Positions 17,357 to 27,269 of a DNA stretch of 64,000 nt are shown here, piece by piece. Under the pieces are notes generated by a model. That model was not told where the DNA came from. It searched no databases and was given only the letters and a program-made list of their open reading frames with translations. The stretch's first letter is position 1. Each line of letters begins with the position of its first letter. Source of the stretch: Kosakonia sp. SMBL-WEM22 (lineage in GTDB: Bacteria; Pseudomonadota; Gammaproteobacteria; Enterobacterales; Enterobacteriaceae); assembly GCF_014490785.1 (NCBI RefSeq), contig NZ_CP051488.1, forward strand, positions 1,984,001 through 2,048,000, given 5' to 3'. A program made the translations under genes and the position numbers.

Positions 17357-17992
17357 TTACGCTTTGATCAAATCTGGCCACAAGCGCAGGGTGGTGCGGG
17401 TAATTTGCAGTAGCTTCTCAACGCTGGCACCTTCGCGTGCGCTAATAGACATCCCCTGCAAGATGCAGCCAAGAAATTGCGCGAGAGCGGTGATATCAAC
17501 GCCTGTTGGGATCTCGCCCTTCACCCGCCGCTGCGCGAGAAAGTGCTGCAATGTCTCCTCCTGGCGGGCATGACGCGTTTTAATCGTCTTCGCAATCTCC
17601 TGCGACGAGGCGGCAAGCGTGGCGGAGGTGTTAATCATAAAGCAGCCCGCTGGCGTATCGGTGCTGGTAAAGCACTTCGCGATAGCTGAAAAATAGTCCA
17701 GTAATGCCTGTTCCACGGGCTTCTCTTCACACTCAAGCAACGCTTCATGCTGCCTGGCGAACCGGGCGATATAGCGGTCGAGGACCGCGCGAAACAGCCC
17801 CTCTTTATTGGTGAACTCTGCGTAGAGCGTCGGCGCTTTCGCACCGGTGGCTTCTACCAGATCGGAGAGTGATGTGGCTTCATAGCCATGCTGCCAAAAT
17901 AGCGTCATGGCTTTATCGAGCGCCGCTTCCCTGTCGAACACTTTCGGTCGGCCACGGCTTTTTTTCGTACAACTGCTGACTTCACTGGTCAT
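17357..17992 (-). CDS. TetR/AcrR-family regulator at the comR position
   Basis: DNA-binding repressor of 211 residues. The N-terminal TetR helix-turn-helix is clear: GRPKVFDREAALDKAM, then SLSDLVEATGAKAPTLYAEF (residues 40-60). The C-terminal ligand domain contains a cysteine in TPAGCFMIN. It stands where E. coli has comR (ycfQ), divergent from bhsA, but the sequence looks only distantly related to ComR. It may be a different TetR member. The frame is open to 18061; the ATG at 17992 gives family-typical length, though its ribosome site is weak. Confidence 0.85.
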   Translation of the reverse strand: MTSEVSSCTKKSRGRPKVFDREAALDKAMTLFWQHGYEATSLSDLVEATGAKAPTLYAEFTNKEGLFRAVLDRYIARFARQHEALLECEEKPVEQALLDYFSAIAKCFTSTDTPAGCFMINTSATLAASSQEIAKTIKTRHARQEETLQHFLAQRRVKGEIPTGVDITALAQFLGCILQGMSISAREGASVEKLLQITRTTLRLWPDLIKA

Positions 17993-18232
17993 AGAGCCGC
18001 TTCTTGGTTGGTTTGTTGAAGACCCATTATAAAAATAATCCTGGTGAATGACCAGCCGCAAAACCGCACATATTAATAAATCATATGTTTATGAAAATTA
18101 AGCACTAATTAAATTAGTTAATGAGCGTTATAAAAAAATATTGACGGGTGATATAGATCACACTTATGATTTAACTATCGATCGTTAACTTAATGCTAAC
18201 GACCTCCATTCACCTGCATCAGGACAATCATT

Positions 18233-18490
18233 ATGAAAACCATCAACACGCTGTTTACCGCCGCTGTTTTAAGTACTCTCTCATTTGCCAGCTTTGCCGC
18301 CGTTGAGGTGCAGTCCGCACCGGCCGGGCAGCAGGAGCTGACCGCCATCGGCGTGACCGGCAGCACCAACCTCGCATCCGTTGAGAAAAAAGTGGCTGAG
18401 AAAGCCGAACAGCTGGGCGCGTCCTCTTACCGCATCACCTCCGTGACCGGCTCCGATCGCCTGCACGGTACCGCAGTGCTTTACAAATAA
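18233..18490 (+). CDS. bhsA: BhsA (YcfR)-like periplasmic stress protein, DUF1471
   Basis: Small exported protein of 85 residues (E. coli BhsA 85). A signal peptide (residues 1-22, ending ASFAA) precedes a YdgH/BhsA/McbA domain that ends RITSVTGSDRLHGTAVLYK, close to E. coli BhsA. BhsA is induced by copper, acid and peroxide and alters envelope permeability. The ATG follows CAGGACAATCATT. The divergent TetR gene may control it; the intergenic region 17993-18232 is AT-rich and contains ATCGATCGT and inverted segments. Confidence 0.93.
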   Translation: MKTINTLFTAAVLSTLSFASFAAVEVQSAPAGQQELTAIGVTGSTNLASVEKKVAEKAEQLGASSYRITSVTGSDRLHGTAVLYK

Positions 18491-18521
18491 GCTCACCACC
18501 CTCGAGCTACGCCACTGCAAT

Positions 18522-18555
18522 AAAAAAGGCCCTGCACAACGTGCAGGGCCTTTTT
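18522..18555. terminator. Bidirectional terminator between bhsA and ldtC
   Basis: AAAAAAGGCCCTGCAC / GTGCAGGGCCTTTTT with an AAC loop. It serves bhsA on plus and ldtC (stop at 18571) on minus. Confidence 0.9.
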
Positions 18556-18570
18556 GTTTATGCGCGGGCG

Positions 18571-19536
18571 TTACATCGCTTGCATACTCTCTTGCGCATG
18601 TTTGGTCACGTCCACCGGCATACCCGAGCGCAGCTCAATAGCCTGTTCCATCACCGCCGCATCGCTTTGCGCATCGGCCTGGAACGCCTTTATCGCCGCA
18701 TTGAGCGGGATCGGTAGCGTTTTCGGATCGTCATTGATCGATTCGGAAAGCGGCTGATGCACCTCCACCAGCCGCGTGCCGTCTGGCTCAACCGAGGCTT
18801 TGATCGGCGTATTGATGATATTGACCGGCGTACCGGGGCTGACCGCAGCAAACAGCGCGGCAATATCGCTATCGCGCAGGCGAATACACCCGGAGCTGAC
18901 GCGCATTCCGATGCCAAAATCGGCATTGGTGCCGTGCAGCAGGTAAACGCCACCGAAAGCGGCCAGGCGAATCGCATGATGGCCCATCGGGTTATCTGGC
19001 CCGGCTGGCATTACCGGCGGCAGATCAATCCCGCGTGCTTTGTAGCGAGCGCGGATATTGGCTGTCGGCGTCCAGGTCGGATTGGCGCGTTTATCGGATA
19101 CGGTGGTGACCATCGTCGGCGTCAGGGTATCGCCGCCCAGTTGGCCAATGCCGATCGGGTAGATGGTGACTACGTTTTTCCCGGGAGGGTAGTAGTAAAG
19201 ACGCAGCTCGGCGAGGTTGATAACTATTCCTCTGCGCGGTACATCCGGCAGCAGCGTTTGCAGCGGGATGGTAACAACGCTGCCGGCACGCGGCACGAAG
19301 GGGTCGATACCGGGGTTGGCCTGTAACAGTGCCAGGAAGCCAACGTCATACTTTTTGGCGATCGCCTCCAGCGAACCGCCATCGTTCTCGACAATGTGGA
19401 AACGGTTTTCGCCTACCAGCTTGCTGCCCGAAGGCGGCAGCGGCCAGGTATTTGCCCGGGCGGGCAAGGCGAAGATAAGCGTAGCGGCGACGGCGAACAG
19501 CGTCATCCAGTGAGCGAGGCGCGACATTTTGCACAT
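18571..19536 (-). CDS. ldtC: L,D-transpeptidase LdtC (YcfS)
   Basis: Periplasmic L,D-transpeptidase that attaches Braun lipoprotein to murein in E. coli. It has 321 residues (E. coli 320). The signal peptide ends near PARANTWPLP. A LysM-like segment (residues 45-95, GGSLEAIAKKYDVGFLALLQ) is followed by the YkuD catalytic domain with HGTNADFGIGMRVSSGCIRL, where SGC holds the nucleophilic cysteine. Two ATGs are possible (19536, 19527). It is followed on the plus-coordinate side by the BIME array before mfd. Confidence 0.96.
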   Translation of the reverse strand: MCKMSRLAHWMTLFAVAATLIFALPARANTWPLPPSGSKLVGENRFHIVENDGGSLEAIAKKYDVGFLALLQANPGIDPFVPRAGSVVTIPLQTLLPDVPRRGIVINLAELRLYYYPPGKNVVTIYPIGIGQLGGDTLTPTMVTTVSDKRANPTWTPTANIRARYKARGIDLPPVMPAGPDNPMGHHAIRLAAFGGVYLLHGTNADFGIGMRVSSGCIRLRDSDIAALFAAVSPGTPVNIINTPIKASVEPDGTRLVEVHQPLSESINDDPKTLPIPLNAAIKAFQADAQSDAAVMEQAIELRSGMPVDVTKHAQESMQAM

Positions 19537-19687
19537 GATTATAATCCATGTAAATCATAAGGTTATTTCTATAAGACAACTCAATAGGATTATGCTCATC
19601 GGGTTCGTCGGGAAACCCTGGTTATTGCAAAGCATTTGTAAATATTACAAAAAAGCATGCGGATGCCGGAACAAAGACAGCCGAACC

Positions 19688-20426
19688 CTAGGCCGGATAA
19701 GGCAACGCCGCCATCCGGCAATAAGGCGGGCAGGAGTTTAACCCTGGCTTCCAAAACATGCCTGATGGCGCTGCGCTTATCAGGCCTACAAAAGCGCACG
19801 AACCGTAGGCCGGATAAGGCCACGCCGCCATCCGGCAATAAGGCGGGCAGGGGATTAACCCTGGCTTCCAAAAACATGCCTGATGGCGCTGCGCTTATCA
19901 GGCCTACAAAAGCGCACGATCCCGTAGGCCGGATAAGGCCACGCCGCCATCCGGCATAAAGCGGGCAGGGGATTAACCCTGGCTTCCAAAACATGTCTGA
20001 TGGCGCTGCGCTTATCAGGCCTACAAAAGCGCACGATCCGTAGGCCGGATAAGGCCACGCCGCCATCCGGCAATAAGGCGGGCAGGGGATTAACCCTGGC
20101 TTCCAAAACATGTCTGATGGCGCTGCGCTTATCAGGCCTACAAAAGCGCACGAACCGTAGGCCGGATAAGGCCACGCCGCCATCCGGCAATAAGGCGGGC
20201 AGGGGATTAACCCTGGCTTCCAAAAACATGCCTGATGGCGCTGCGCTTATCAGGCCTACAAAAGCGCACGATCCCGTAGGCCGGATAAGGCAACGCCGCC
20301 ATCCGGCAATAAGGCGGGCAGGGGATTAACCCTGGCTTCCAAAAACATGCCTGATGGCGCTGCGCTTATCAGGCCTACAAAAGCGCACGATCCGTAGGCC
20401 GGATAAGGCCACGCCGCCATCCGGCA
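19688..20426. repeat. Tandem BIME array between ldtC and mfd (about 6.3 units of 118 bp)
   Basis: The sequence GTAGGCCGGATAAGGC recurs at about 19688, 19805, 19924, 20040, 20157, 20276 and 20394 (periods 116-119 bp). Each unit holds a REP (GCCGGATAAGG ... CGCCATCCGGC), a linker containing GGGCAGGGGATTAACCCTGGC, and a second REP in inverted orientation (CTGATGGCGCTGCGCTTATCAGGCC). The last unit is half length. The units are nearly identical, so the array has expanded recently or is being homogenised. The gap 19537-19687 holds the AT-rich ldtC upstream region. Confidence 0.93.
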
Positions 20427-20455
20427 AAACAGCGCGCAGAGGCACTAAAACGCCG

Positions 20456-23400
20456 TCAGGCGACGGCATTCTCCGCCAGCTGCTGCATAAAGTTGCGCAC
20501 CCACTCCATGCGGGTTTTCCGCTCGCTCAACTCCTGGAAAAACTTCAGCCGCGTCGGGCCATCCAGGCGGAAGTGCTGCGGCTGCTTCTGCAGAAGCCCA
20601 ATCAGCCACGCCGGGTTAACGTGATTCTTCTCGTTAAACTCAATCAGGCCGCCTTTATCATTCCCCTCCAGCTTGCGGATCCCCAGCTTCTGCGCCTGCT
20701 GGCGCAACATGGCAATATCAAGCAGATTGCGCGCGGCGTCCGGCAGCAGGCCAAAGCGGTCAATCAGCTCCACCTTAATCTCCTCGAGCGCGTTCTCATC
20801 TTTCGCGCTGGCGATGCGCTTATAGAACGAGAGGCGCGTATTCACATCAGGAATGAAATCATCCGGCAGCAGGGCAGGCATGCGTAACTCCACCTCCGTT
20901 TGCTGGCTGGTAAGATCCTCCAGCGACGGCTCACGCCCCTCTTTCAGGGCATCGACTGCATTCTCCAGCAGCTCCATATAGAGCGAGAAACCGATGGTCT
21001 CCATCTGCCCGCTCTGATCCTCGCCGAGCAGTTCGCCCGCGCCGCGGATCTCCAGATCGTGGGTTGCCAGCGCAAAACCAGCGCCCAGATCCTCCAGCGA
21101 CGCAATCGCCTCAAGGCGTTTTTGCGCATCGGTGGTCATCGCTTTCGGATGCGGTGTCAGCAGCCAGGCGTAGGCCTGGTGGTGCGAACGTCCGACGCGA
21201 CCGCGTAGCTGGTGCAACTGCGCCAGGCCAAAGTGGTCGGCGCGCTCAATGATGATGGTATTGGCGGTGGGAATATCGATCCCGGTTTCGATAATGGTGG
21301 TGCAGACCAGCACGTTGAACCGCTGGTGGTGGAAATCATTCATCACCCGCTCCAGCTCGCGCTCGCGCATCTGGCCGTGACCGATGGCGATACGCGCTTC
21401 CGGCACCAGCTCCGCCAGCCGGTCGGCCGCTTTCTGGATGTTCTCCACATCGTTATAGAGGTAGTAAACCTGGCCGCCGCGCAGCACTTCACGCAGGATC
21501 GCCTCGCGCACCACCAGGTTGTCATATTCACGAACAAAGGTTTTCACCGCCAGACGACGCGCGGGAGGTGTGGCAATAATCGACAGATCGCGCATGCCGC
21601 TCATCGCCATATTCAGCGTGCGCGGGATCGGCGTCGCGGTGAGCGTCAGGATATCAACGTCGGCGCGCATCGCTTTGATACGCTCTTTATGCCGCACGCC
21701 GAAACGGTGCTCCTCATCGACGATTAGCAGCCCCAAATCATTCAGTTTCACATCGCTTTGCAGCAACTTATGCGTGCCGATCAGAATGTCGATCTTCCCT
21801 TCGGCGGCCTGCTCAAGGATCTGCGCCTGCTCTTTGGCGCTGCGAAAACGCGACAGCATCTCAATGCGCACCGGCCAGTTGGCAAAACGGTCGCGGAAAT
21901 TATCGAAGTGCTGCTGGGCGAGCAGGGTGGTTGGCACCAGCACCGCCACTTGCTTATTGTTCTCGATAGCGAGGAAGGCGGCGCGCATCGCCACTTCGGT
22001 TTTACCGAAGCCGACATCGCCGCACACCAGTCGATCCATCGCCAGCGGCTGGCACATATCGCTCAGTACAGCATTGATCGCCTGCGCCTGATCCGGGGTA
22101 GTTTCGAAGGGGAAACCATCGCAAAAGAGCTGGTATTGCTCGCGATCGTGTTTGAAAGCGAAGCCCGATTTTGCCGCGCGTTGGGCGTAGATATCCAGCA
22201 GCTCCGCCGCCACGTCGCGCACCTTCTCCGCCGCTTTTTGCCGCGCGCGTGTCCAGGCATCACTGCCCAGTTTATGCAGCGGCGCATTCTCCTCCGCACC
22301 ACCCGCATAGCGGCTGATGAGATGGAGCGACGAGACCGGAACGTAGAGTTTGGCGTCGTTGGCATAGGTCAGCATCAGGTACTCTGCGGTGATGCCGCCC
22401 GCTTCCAGCGTTGTCATCCCGGCATAACGCCCGACGCCGTGCTCAAAGTGCACCACCGGCTGGCCATCATGCAGCTCCGCCAGGTTGCGAATCAGCGTGT
22501 CCGGGTTGATGGTACGGCGCGTATCCTGGCGGCGGCGCGCAACGCGCTCGCCCAGCAGATCGCCTTCGCAAATCAGCGCCCGGTTGCGCAGCGTATCAAT
22601 AAACCCGCGCTCGGCGGCACCGATCATCAGCCACGCGCCCGGCGCGCTGGCATCATCCAGACGCAGCGCGCGTTTTGGCGCAACTTTGATACGCGCCAGC
22701 AGTTCGAGCAGCGCTTCGCGACGCCCCTCGCTCTCAACAGAGAAGACCACCGGGCCGCTGAAGGACTCAAGGAACTTACGCAGATTATCCAGCGGCGACT
22801 TCTGCTGCGCCTGCACCGAGAGATCCGGCAGGCTCTGATAACCGAGGTTAATCTGGCCCGCTTTATCCGCCACCTGCTCGTTTTTAAGTTGAATGCGCGG
22901 CCACTTCTTCAGTTCACTAAACAGCGCATCAACCCGCAGCCAGAGTGCTTCCGGAGGTAACAGCGGGCGCATCGGATCCACGCCGCGGTTCTCATAGCGC
23001 GCCTGTGCATCCTGCTGGAAACGCTCGGCGCTGGCTTCCAGATCGCCGGTGTTCACCAGCAGCGTATTCGCCGGGAAGTAGCTGAAGAGCGGCGGCAGCG
23101 GCTCGCTAAAAAAGAGCGGCTGCCAATATTCGATCCCGGCGGGCAGGGTGCCTTTGCTCACCTGCTGATAGATATGCTCCGCGTCGCGCTTCACCTCGAA
23201 CTTATCCCGCCACTGGCTGCGGAAAAGCTCGATGGCGCCCTTATCGGTCGGAAACTCATGGGCTGGAAGCAGGTTAATCGCCTCCACCTCTTCCAGCGTG
23301 CGCTGGGTATCGGCATCAAACAGGCGCAGGCTGTCAATCTCGTCATCGAAGAAGTCGAGGCGGTAAGGCTGGCTGCTGCCCATCGGGAAGAGGTCAAGCA

Positions 23401-23902
23401 GCGCGCCACGAGTGGCATATTCGCCATGCTCCATCACCTGATCGACGTGACGGTAACCGGCGCTATCAAGCTGCGTGCGCAGCTGATCCCGCGACAGACG
23501 CTGCCCCTTTTTCATCACCAGCGCGTGACCGTGCAGATAGCTGTGCGGGCAGACGCGCTGCATGAGCGTATTGACTGAGACAATCAGCACGCCGCGCTGC
23601 ATCGCGGGCAACTGGTAAAGGGTGGAGAGACGGGAAGAGACAATCTCCTGGTGCGGCGAAAAGCTGTCGTAGGGCAGCGTTTCCCAGTCCGCGAGGTTCA
23701 TCACCAGGTTGTCGGTAAACTGGCCGATCTCATCATGTAAACGCAGCGCGTTTTGCATATCAGGGGCGATAAGCACAACCGGACCGGCGTGTCGTTCAAT
23801 GATTTCTGCCACTTCGGTGGCGCAGGCCGCGCCGGTAAGTTCGCCAAACTGGCGCTGGTCACCCGCTTTTGACGGCAGGGAATAACGGTATTGTTCAGGC
23901 AT
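20456..23902 (-). CDS. mfd: Transcription-repair coupling factor Mfd
   Basis: Large ATP-dependent translocase that removes RNA polymerase stalled at DNA lesions and recruits UvrA. It has 1148 residues, equal to E. coli. In order: UvrB-like N-terminal modules, an RNA-polymerase interaction domain near 480-545 (VVHFEHGVGRYAGM), RecG-like helicase domains with Walker A GDVGFGKTEVAMRA and DEEH box VDEEHRFG, and a C-terminal autoinhibitory domain. The stop codon lies only about 30 nt from the end of the BIME array. Monocistronic. Confidence 0.98.
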   Translation of the reverse strand: MPEQYRYSLPSKAGDQRQFGELTGAACATEVAEIIERHAGPVVLIAPDMQNALRLHDEIGQFTDNLVMNLADWETLPYDSFSPHQEIVSSRLSTLYQLPAMQRGVLIVSVNTLMQRVCPHSYLHGHALVMKKGQRLSRDQLRTQLDSAGYRHVDQVMEHGEYATRGALLDLFPMGSSQPYRLDFFDDEIDSLRLFDADTQRTLEEVEAINLLPAHEFPTDKGAIELFRSQWRDKFEVKRDAEHIYQQVSKGTLPAGIEYWQPLFFSEPLPPLFSYFPANTLLVNTGDLEASAERFQQDAQARYENRGVDPMRPLLPPEALWLRVDALFSELKKWPRIQLKNEQVADKAGQINLGYQSLPDLSVQAQQKSPLDNLRKFLESFSGPVVFSVESEGRREALLELLARIKVAPKRALRLDDASAPGAWLMIGAAERGFIDTLRNRALICEGDLLGERVARRRQDTRRTINPDTLIRNLAELHDGQPVVHFEHGVGRYAGMTTLEAGGITAEYLMLTYANDAKLYVPVSSLHLISRYAGGAEENAPLHKLGSDAWTRARQKAAEKVRDVAAELLDIYAQRAAKSGFAFKHDREQYQLFCDGFPFETTPDQAQAINAVLSDMCQPLAMDRLVCGDVGFGKTEVAMRAAFLAIENNKQVAVLVPTTLLAQQHFDNFRDRFANWPVRIEMLSRFRSAKEQAQILEQAAEGKIDILIGTHKLLQSDVKLNDLGLLIVDEEHRFGVRHKERIKAMRADVDILTLTATPIPRTLNMAMSGMRDLSIIATPPARRLAVKTFVREYDNLVVREAILREVLRGGQVYYLYNDVENIQKAADRLAELVPEARIAIGHGQMRERELERVMNDFHHQRFNVLVCTTIIETGIDIPTANTIIIERADHFGLAQLHQLRGRVGRSHHQAYAWLLTPHPKAMTTDAQKRLEAIASLEDLGAGFALATHDLEIRGAGELLGEDQSGQMETIGFSLYMELLENAVDALKEGREPSLEDLTSQQTEVELRMPALLPDDFIPDVNTRLSFYKRIASAKDENALEEIKVELIDRFGLLPDAARNLLDIAMLRQQAQKLGIRKLEGNDKGGLIEFNEKNHVNPAWLIGLLQKQPQHFRLDGPTRLKFFQELSERKTRMEWVRNFMQQLAENAVA

Positions 23903-24012
23903 GGGGATATGAAGATCTCATTATGGATATACCCCCGTTATGGGGGCATATCCTTGATACGCAATACGAGGATTATGTGTGATTACGTGAGTTTAGCCAA
24001 GAAATCGCCCTG

Positions 24013-25086
24013 TCAGCGTGCTGTCGCCGTCGAAAGGTGCTTTGTTGGCGGGGTGAAAAAGAGATCGCCAAACAGCGCGGAGGAGAGTTTGCGCACCATC
24101 AGGCCGACCAGCGTACAGATCAGCAGCACCGCCGCCGGATAGACAAGCAGCACAGCCAGTTCAACGGCGGGCGGCCAGACGCCGGCGTTAAGGGGTTTAA
24201 TCAGCGCCAGGCTAAAACCCTCAACCAGAATTCGGTGCGTGGTGTAGATCGCCAGCGTATTGGAGCCGACCACATTGAGCAGGCTCTTTTCGCTCGGCGG
24301 GAAGCGCTTCTCCATCTCCTGGAAGAGGCGCATGATGCCGACAATCGACAGCAGGCAGAGCGGCAGCGGCATATTAAACATCCACAGCCCAAACGCCACC
24401 ACCACAGCGACGGCAAACAGCAGGGCGTAGCGGCGCAGAGAGACGGTTTTAACAAACTCCATCACCTGCATACCGTACCAGGCCCCGAGGCTGTAGAAGA
24501 TCATATTGCGCACGACGCTGTTCATTCCCCACCACGGCAGCGGCAGGTAGTTAATCGCCAGGCTCGCCACAATCATCAGTGCCAGCATCGGCACTTTCCA
24601 ACGGCTGAGCAGTTTACACAGCGTGAAGTAGACCACTAACGCGTAGAGATACCAGAGGCTGGTGGTGGCGGTTAGCATGCCATATAAAAAACCTTGCCAA
24701 CTACTGGCATAAGCGGCGTTTGACGAGTTACTCAGATCGCGCTCCGGCGCCAGCCAGTCGTTAAGATGGCTTAAGCCCACCCACTGCAACACGCCCCACA
24801 GCGCCAGCACATAGACAATGCTCCAGATCCGTTTATCGATAGCGTCTTTCCATGGCACATCATCGATATAGCGGCGGATCAGAAAGCCGGAGATGAAAAA
24901 GAAGACCGGCATGCGGAACGGCGCAAGATAGAGATTGAAGTAGATCCAGCACTTGGAGAGGGTTTCTGACCAGGGGTGCTGGAAGACCGAGAGATGTGGA
25001 TAAAAGGTTATAACCGAGTGGTAAATCACCACCAGGCAAATGCAAAGTCCTTTTATTTGGTTTATCCATAAAGTTTTCTGTTTCAT
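24013..25086 (-). CDS. ycfT: Acyltransferase-3-family inner-membrane protein YcfT
   Basis: Multi-pass membrane protein of 357 residues (E. coli 357), rich in hydrophobic helices, of the acyltransferase 3 family. NQIKGLCICLVVIYHSV holds the conserved histidine, followed by PFRMPVFFFISGFLIRR with the RxPxFF signature. Such proteins O-acylate sugars; the YcfT substrate is not known. The start is placed at 25086 (MKQKTLWINQIK) rather than 25110 because this matches the family. It is divergent from lolC. Confidence 0.93.
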   Translation of the reverse strand: MKQKTLWINQIKGLCICLVVIYHSVITFYPHLSVFQHPWSETLSKCWIYFNLYLAPFRMPVFFFISGFLIRRYIDDVPWKDAIDKRIWSIVYVLALWGVLQWVGLSHLNDWLAPERDLSNSSNAAYASSWQGFLYGMLTATTSLWYLYALVVYFTLCKLLSRWKVPMLALMIVASLAINYLPLPWWGMNSVVRNMIFYSLGAWYGMQVMEFVKTVSLRRYALLFAVAVVVAFGLWMFNMPLPLCLLSIVGIMRLFQEMEKRFPPSEKSLLNVVGSNTLAIYTTHRILVEGFSLALIKPLNAGVWPPAVELAVLLVYPAAVLLICTLVGLMVRKLSSALFGDLFFTPPTKHLSTATAR

Positions 25087-25276
25087 TCGTTTTGTGCCTG
25101 TTATTGCCATAATCCCGGCAAAAGATCCTGGCCATACAAACGCTGAATGTAACGGGAAAGAGTCTGGATATATTCATTTTCGGAATAAGTGGAGAGTGAA
25201 AAATCGACCGAAAGCTAATTTATCTGCGCGCGACAGGCGGTCTGGCTAAAGTAGCAAATTGATTTTTCGACTTTTT

Positions 25277-25305
25277 TTGACATTAATCCGATGAATTCTT
25301 ACGGT
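25277..25305 (+). promoter_or_regulatory. Candidate sigma-70 promoter for lolCDE
   Basis: TTGACA at 25277-25282 and TACGGT at 25300-25305, with a 17-nt spacer, stand about 70 bp before the lolC ATG. The -35 is perfect and the -10 is weak. It is a best guess by eye. Confidence 0.4.
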
Positions 25306-25375
25306 ATCACGCATTTACGCTCTCACCTTTCGCTTATATACTCCTGACTCTGCTCACAGCAACCAGACGGATTTC

Positions 25376-26575
25376 ATGTATCAGCCTGTCACTCTCTTCA
25401 TAGGTCTGCGCTATATGCGCGGACGCGCAGCGGACCGCTTTGGCCGCTTTGTCTCCTGGCTGTCAACCATTGGCATCACCCTGGGCGTTATGGCGCTGGT
25501 GACGGTGTTATCGGTGATGAACGGCTTCGAACGCGAACTGCAAAACAACATCCTTGGGCTGATGCCTCAGGCGACGTTGACCACCCAGAAAGGCTCGCTC
25601 AACCCGCAACAGCTTCCGGCCAGCAGCGTCAAGCTGCAGGGCGTGTCGCGTATTGCGCCGCTGACCACCGGTGATGTGGTGCTGCAGAGTGCGCGCAGCG
25701 TCGCCGTTGGCGTAATGCTCGGTATCGATCCGGCGCAGAAAGATCCGCTGACGCCGTTTTTGGTCAACGTGCAGCAAAACCAGCTGCAGGCGGGCAAATA
25801 CAACATCATTCTCGGCGAACAACTGGCAAGCCAGCTGGGCGTGACCCGCGGCGATCAAATCCGCGTGATGGTGCCCTCCGCCAGCCAGTTCACGCCGATG
25901 GGGCGTCTGCCGAGCCAGCGCCTCTTCACCGTGGTCGGCACCTTCGCCGCCAACAGCGAGGTGGACGAGTACCAGATGCTGGTCAATATCGACGACGCCT
26001 CGCGCCTGATGCGCTACCCGGCGGGCAATATCACCGGCTGGCGTTTATGGCTCAATGAGCCACTGAAAGTGGATGTGCTCAGCCAGCAAACGCTGCCGGC
26101 AGGCACCCAGTGGCATGACTGGCGCGATCGCAAAGGCGAGCTCTTCCAGGCGGTGCGCATGGAGAAGAATATGATGGGGCTGCTGCTGAGCCTGATCGTT
26201 GCCGTTGCCGCCTTTAACATCATCACCTCGCTTGGCCTGATGGTGATGGAGAAGCAGGGCGAGGTCGCCATTCTGCAAACCCAGGGCTTAACGCCGCGCC
26301 AGATCATGGCGGTGTTTATGGTGCAGGGGGCCAGCGCCGGGATTATCGGTGCGCTGCTTGGTGCCGGGCTGGGCGCACTGCTGGCAAGCCAGTTAAATAA
26401 TTTAATGCCGATTATCGGCGCGCTGCTCGACGGCGCCGCGCTGCCCGTGGCGATCGATCCGCTGCAGGTCGTAGGCATTGCGCTGGTGGCGATGGCCATC
26501 GCGTTACTTTCGACGCTTTACCCTTCCTGGCGCGCTGCCGCCACTCAACCCGCTGAGGCTTTACGTTATGAATAA
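25376..26575 (+). CDS. lolC: Lipoprotein-releasing ABC transporter subunit LolC
   Basis: Inner-membrane subunit of the LolCDE machine, which extracts outer-membrane-destined lipoproteins and hands them to LolA. It has 399 residues, equal to E. coli. One N-terminal membrane segment (about 25-48, starting GRFVSWLSTIGITLGVMAL) is followed by a large periplasmic domain and three C-terminal helices (FtsX-like, from about 265). The LolA-binding hook should lie in the periplasmic domain. Its end overlaps lolD by 8 nt. Confidence 0.97.
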   Translation: MYQPVTLFIGLRYMRGRAADRFGRFVSWLSTIGITLGVMALVTVLSVMNGFERELQNNILGLMPQATLTTQKGSLNPQQLPASSVKLQGVSRIAPLTTGDVVLQSARSVAVGVMLGIDPAQKDPLTPFLVNVQQNQLQAGKYNIILGEQLASQLGVTRGDQIRVMVPSASQFTPMGRLPSQRLFTVVGTFAANSEVDEYQMLVNIDDASRLMRYPAGNITGWRLWLNEPLKVDVLSQQTLPAGTQWHDWRDRKGELFQAVRMEKNMMGLLLSLIVAVAAFNIITSLGLMVMEKQGEVAILQTQGLTPRQIMAVFMVQGASAGIIGALLGAGLGALLASQLNNLMPIIGALLDGAALPVAIDPLQVVGIALVAMAIALLSTLYPSWRAAATQPAEALRYE

Positions 26576-27269
26576 GATCCTGTTGCAATGCGACAACCTG
26601 TGCAAACGCTATCAGGAAGGCAGCGTGCAGACCGATGTGCTGCACAATGTCAGCTTCAGCATGGCGGAAGGGGAGCTGATGGCGATTGTCGGCAGCTCCG
26701 GCTCCGGGAAAAGTACGCTGCTGCACCTGCTCGGCGGGCTGGATACGCCAACCTCCGGCGATGTCATCTTTGGCGACCGCCCGATGAGCAAACTCTCCTC
26801 AACCGCGAAGGCCGAACTGCGCAACCGGGAGCTGGGTTTTATCTACCAGTTTCACCACCTGCTGCCGGACTTTACCGCGCTGGAAAACGTGGCGATGCCG
26901 CTGCTGATCGGCAAGAAAAAACCGGCCGAGATCGACTCCCGCGCCCGCGAAATGCTGCGCGCCGTTGGCCTTGAGCACCGCGCCAGCCATCGCCCCCCTG
27001 AGCTCTCCGGCGGCGAGCGTCAGCGCGTCGCTATTGCCCGCGCGCTGGTTAACAACCCGCGTCTGGTGCTGGCGGATGAGCCGACCGGCAACCTCGACGC
27101 CCGCAACGCCGACAGTATCTTTGAACTGCTCGGCGAGTTGAACCGTGCCCAGGGCACCGCTTTCCTGGTGGTCACTCACGATCTGCACCTGGCGAAGCGC
27201 ATGAACCGCCAGTTGGAGATGCGCGATGGCCATCTGAAGACCGAACTGACCCTAATGGGGGCTGAGTAA
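26568..27269 (+). CDS. lolD: Lipoprotein-releasing ABC transporter ATPase LolD
   Basis: Cytoplasmic ATPase of LolCDE with 233 residues, equal to E. coli. Walker A GSSGSGKST is near residue 46, the signature LSGGERQRVAIARA near 144, Walker B LVLADEPTGNLD near 166, and the H-loop VTHD near 201. The open frame extends about 30 codons upstream within lolC, but the ATG at 26568 gives MNKILLQCDNL, the family start. Its stop overlaps the lolE ATG by 1 nt. Confidence 0.98.
   Translation: MNKILLQCDNLCKRYQEGSVQTDVLHNVSFSMAEGELMAIVGSSGSGKSTLLHLLGGLDTPTSGDVIFGDRPMSKLSSTAKAELRNRELGFIYQFHHLLPDFTALENVAMPLLIGKKKPAEIDSRAREMLRAVGLEHRASHRPPELSGGERQRVAIARALVNNPRLVLADEPTGNLDARNADSIFELLGELNRAQGTAFLVVTHDLHLAKRMNRQLEMRDGHLKTELTLMGAE

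Noticed and set aside
19596..20329. Repetitive proteins of 60-195 residues (repeating FVGLISAAPS or GLQKRT blocks) on both strands
   Set aside because: They are translations of the tandem BIME units; the period equals the repeat and no ribosome sites or families fit.
19688..20426. CRISPR array
   Set aside because: Units are 116-119 bp, tandem and nearly identical in full, made of REP palindromes; there are no unique spacers of constant size and no cas genes.
20944..22960. Long plus-strand ORFs opposite mfd (up to 400 codons)
   Set aside because: Antisense shadows of mfd with composition set by its codon use.
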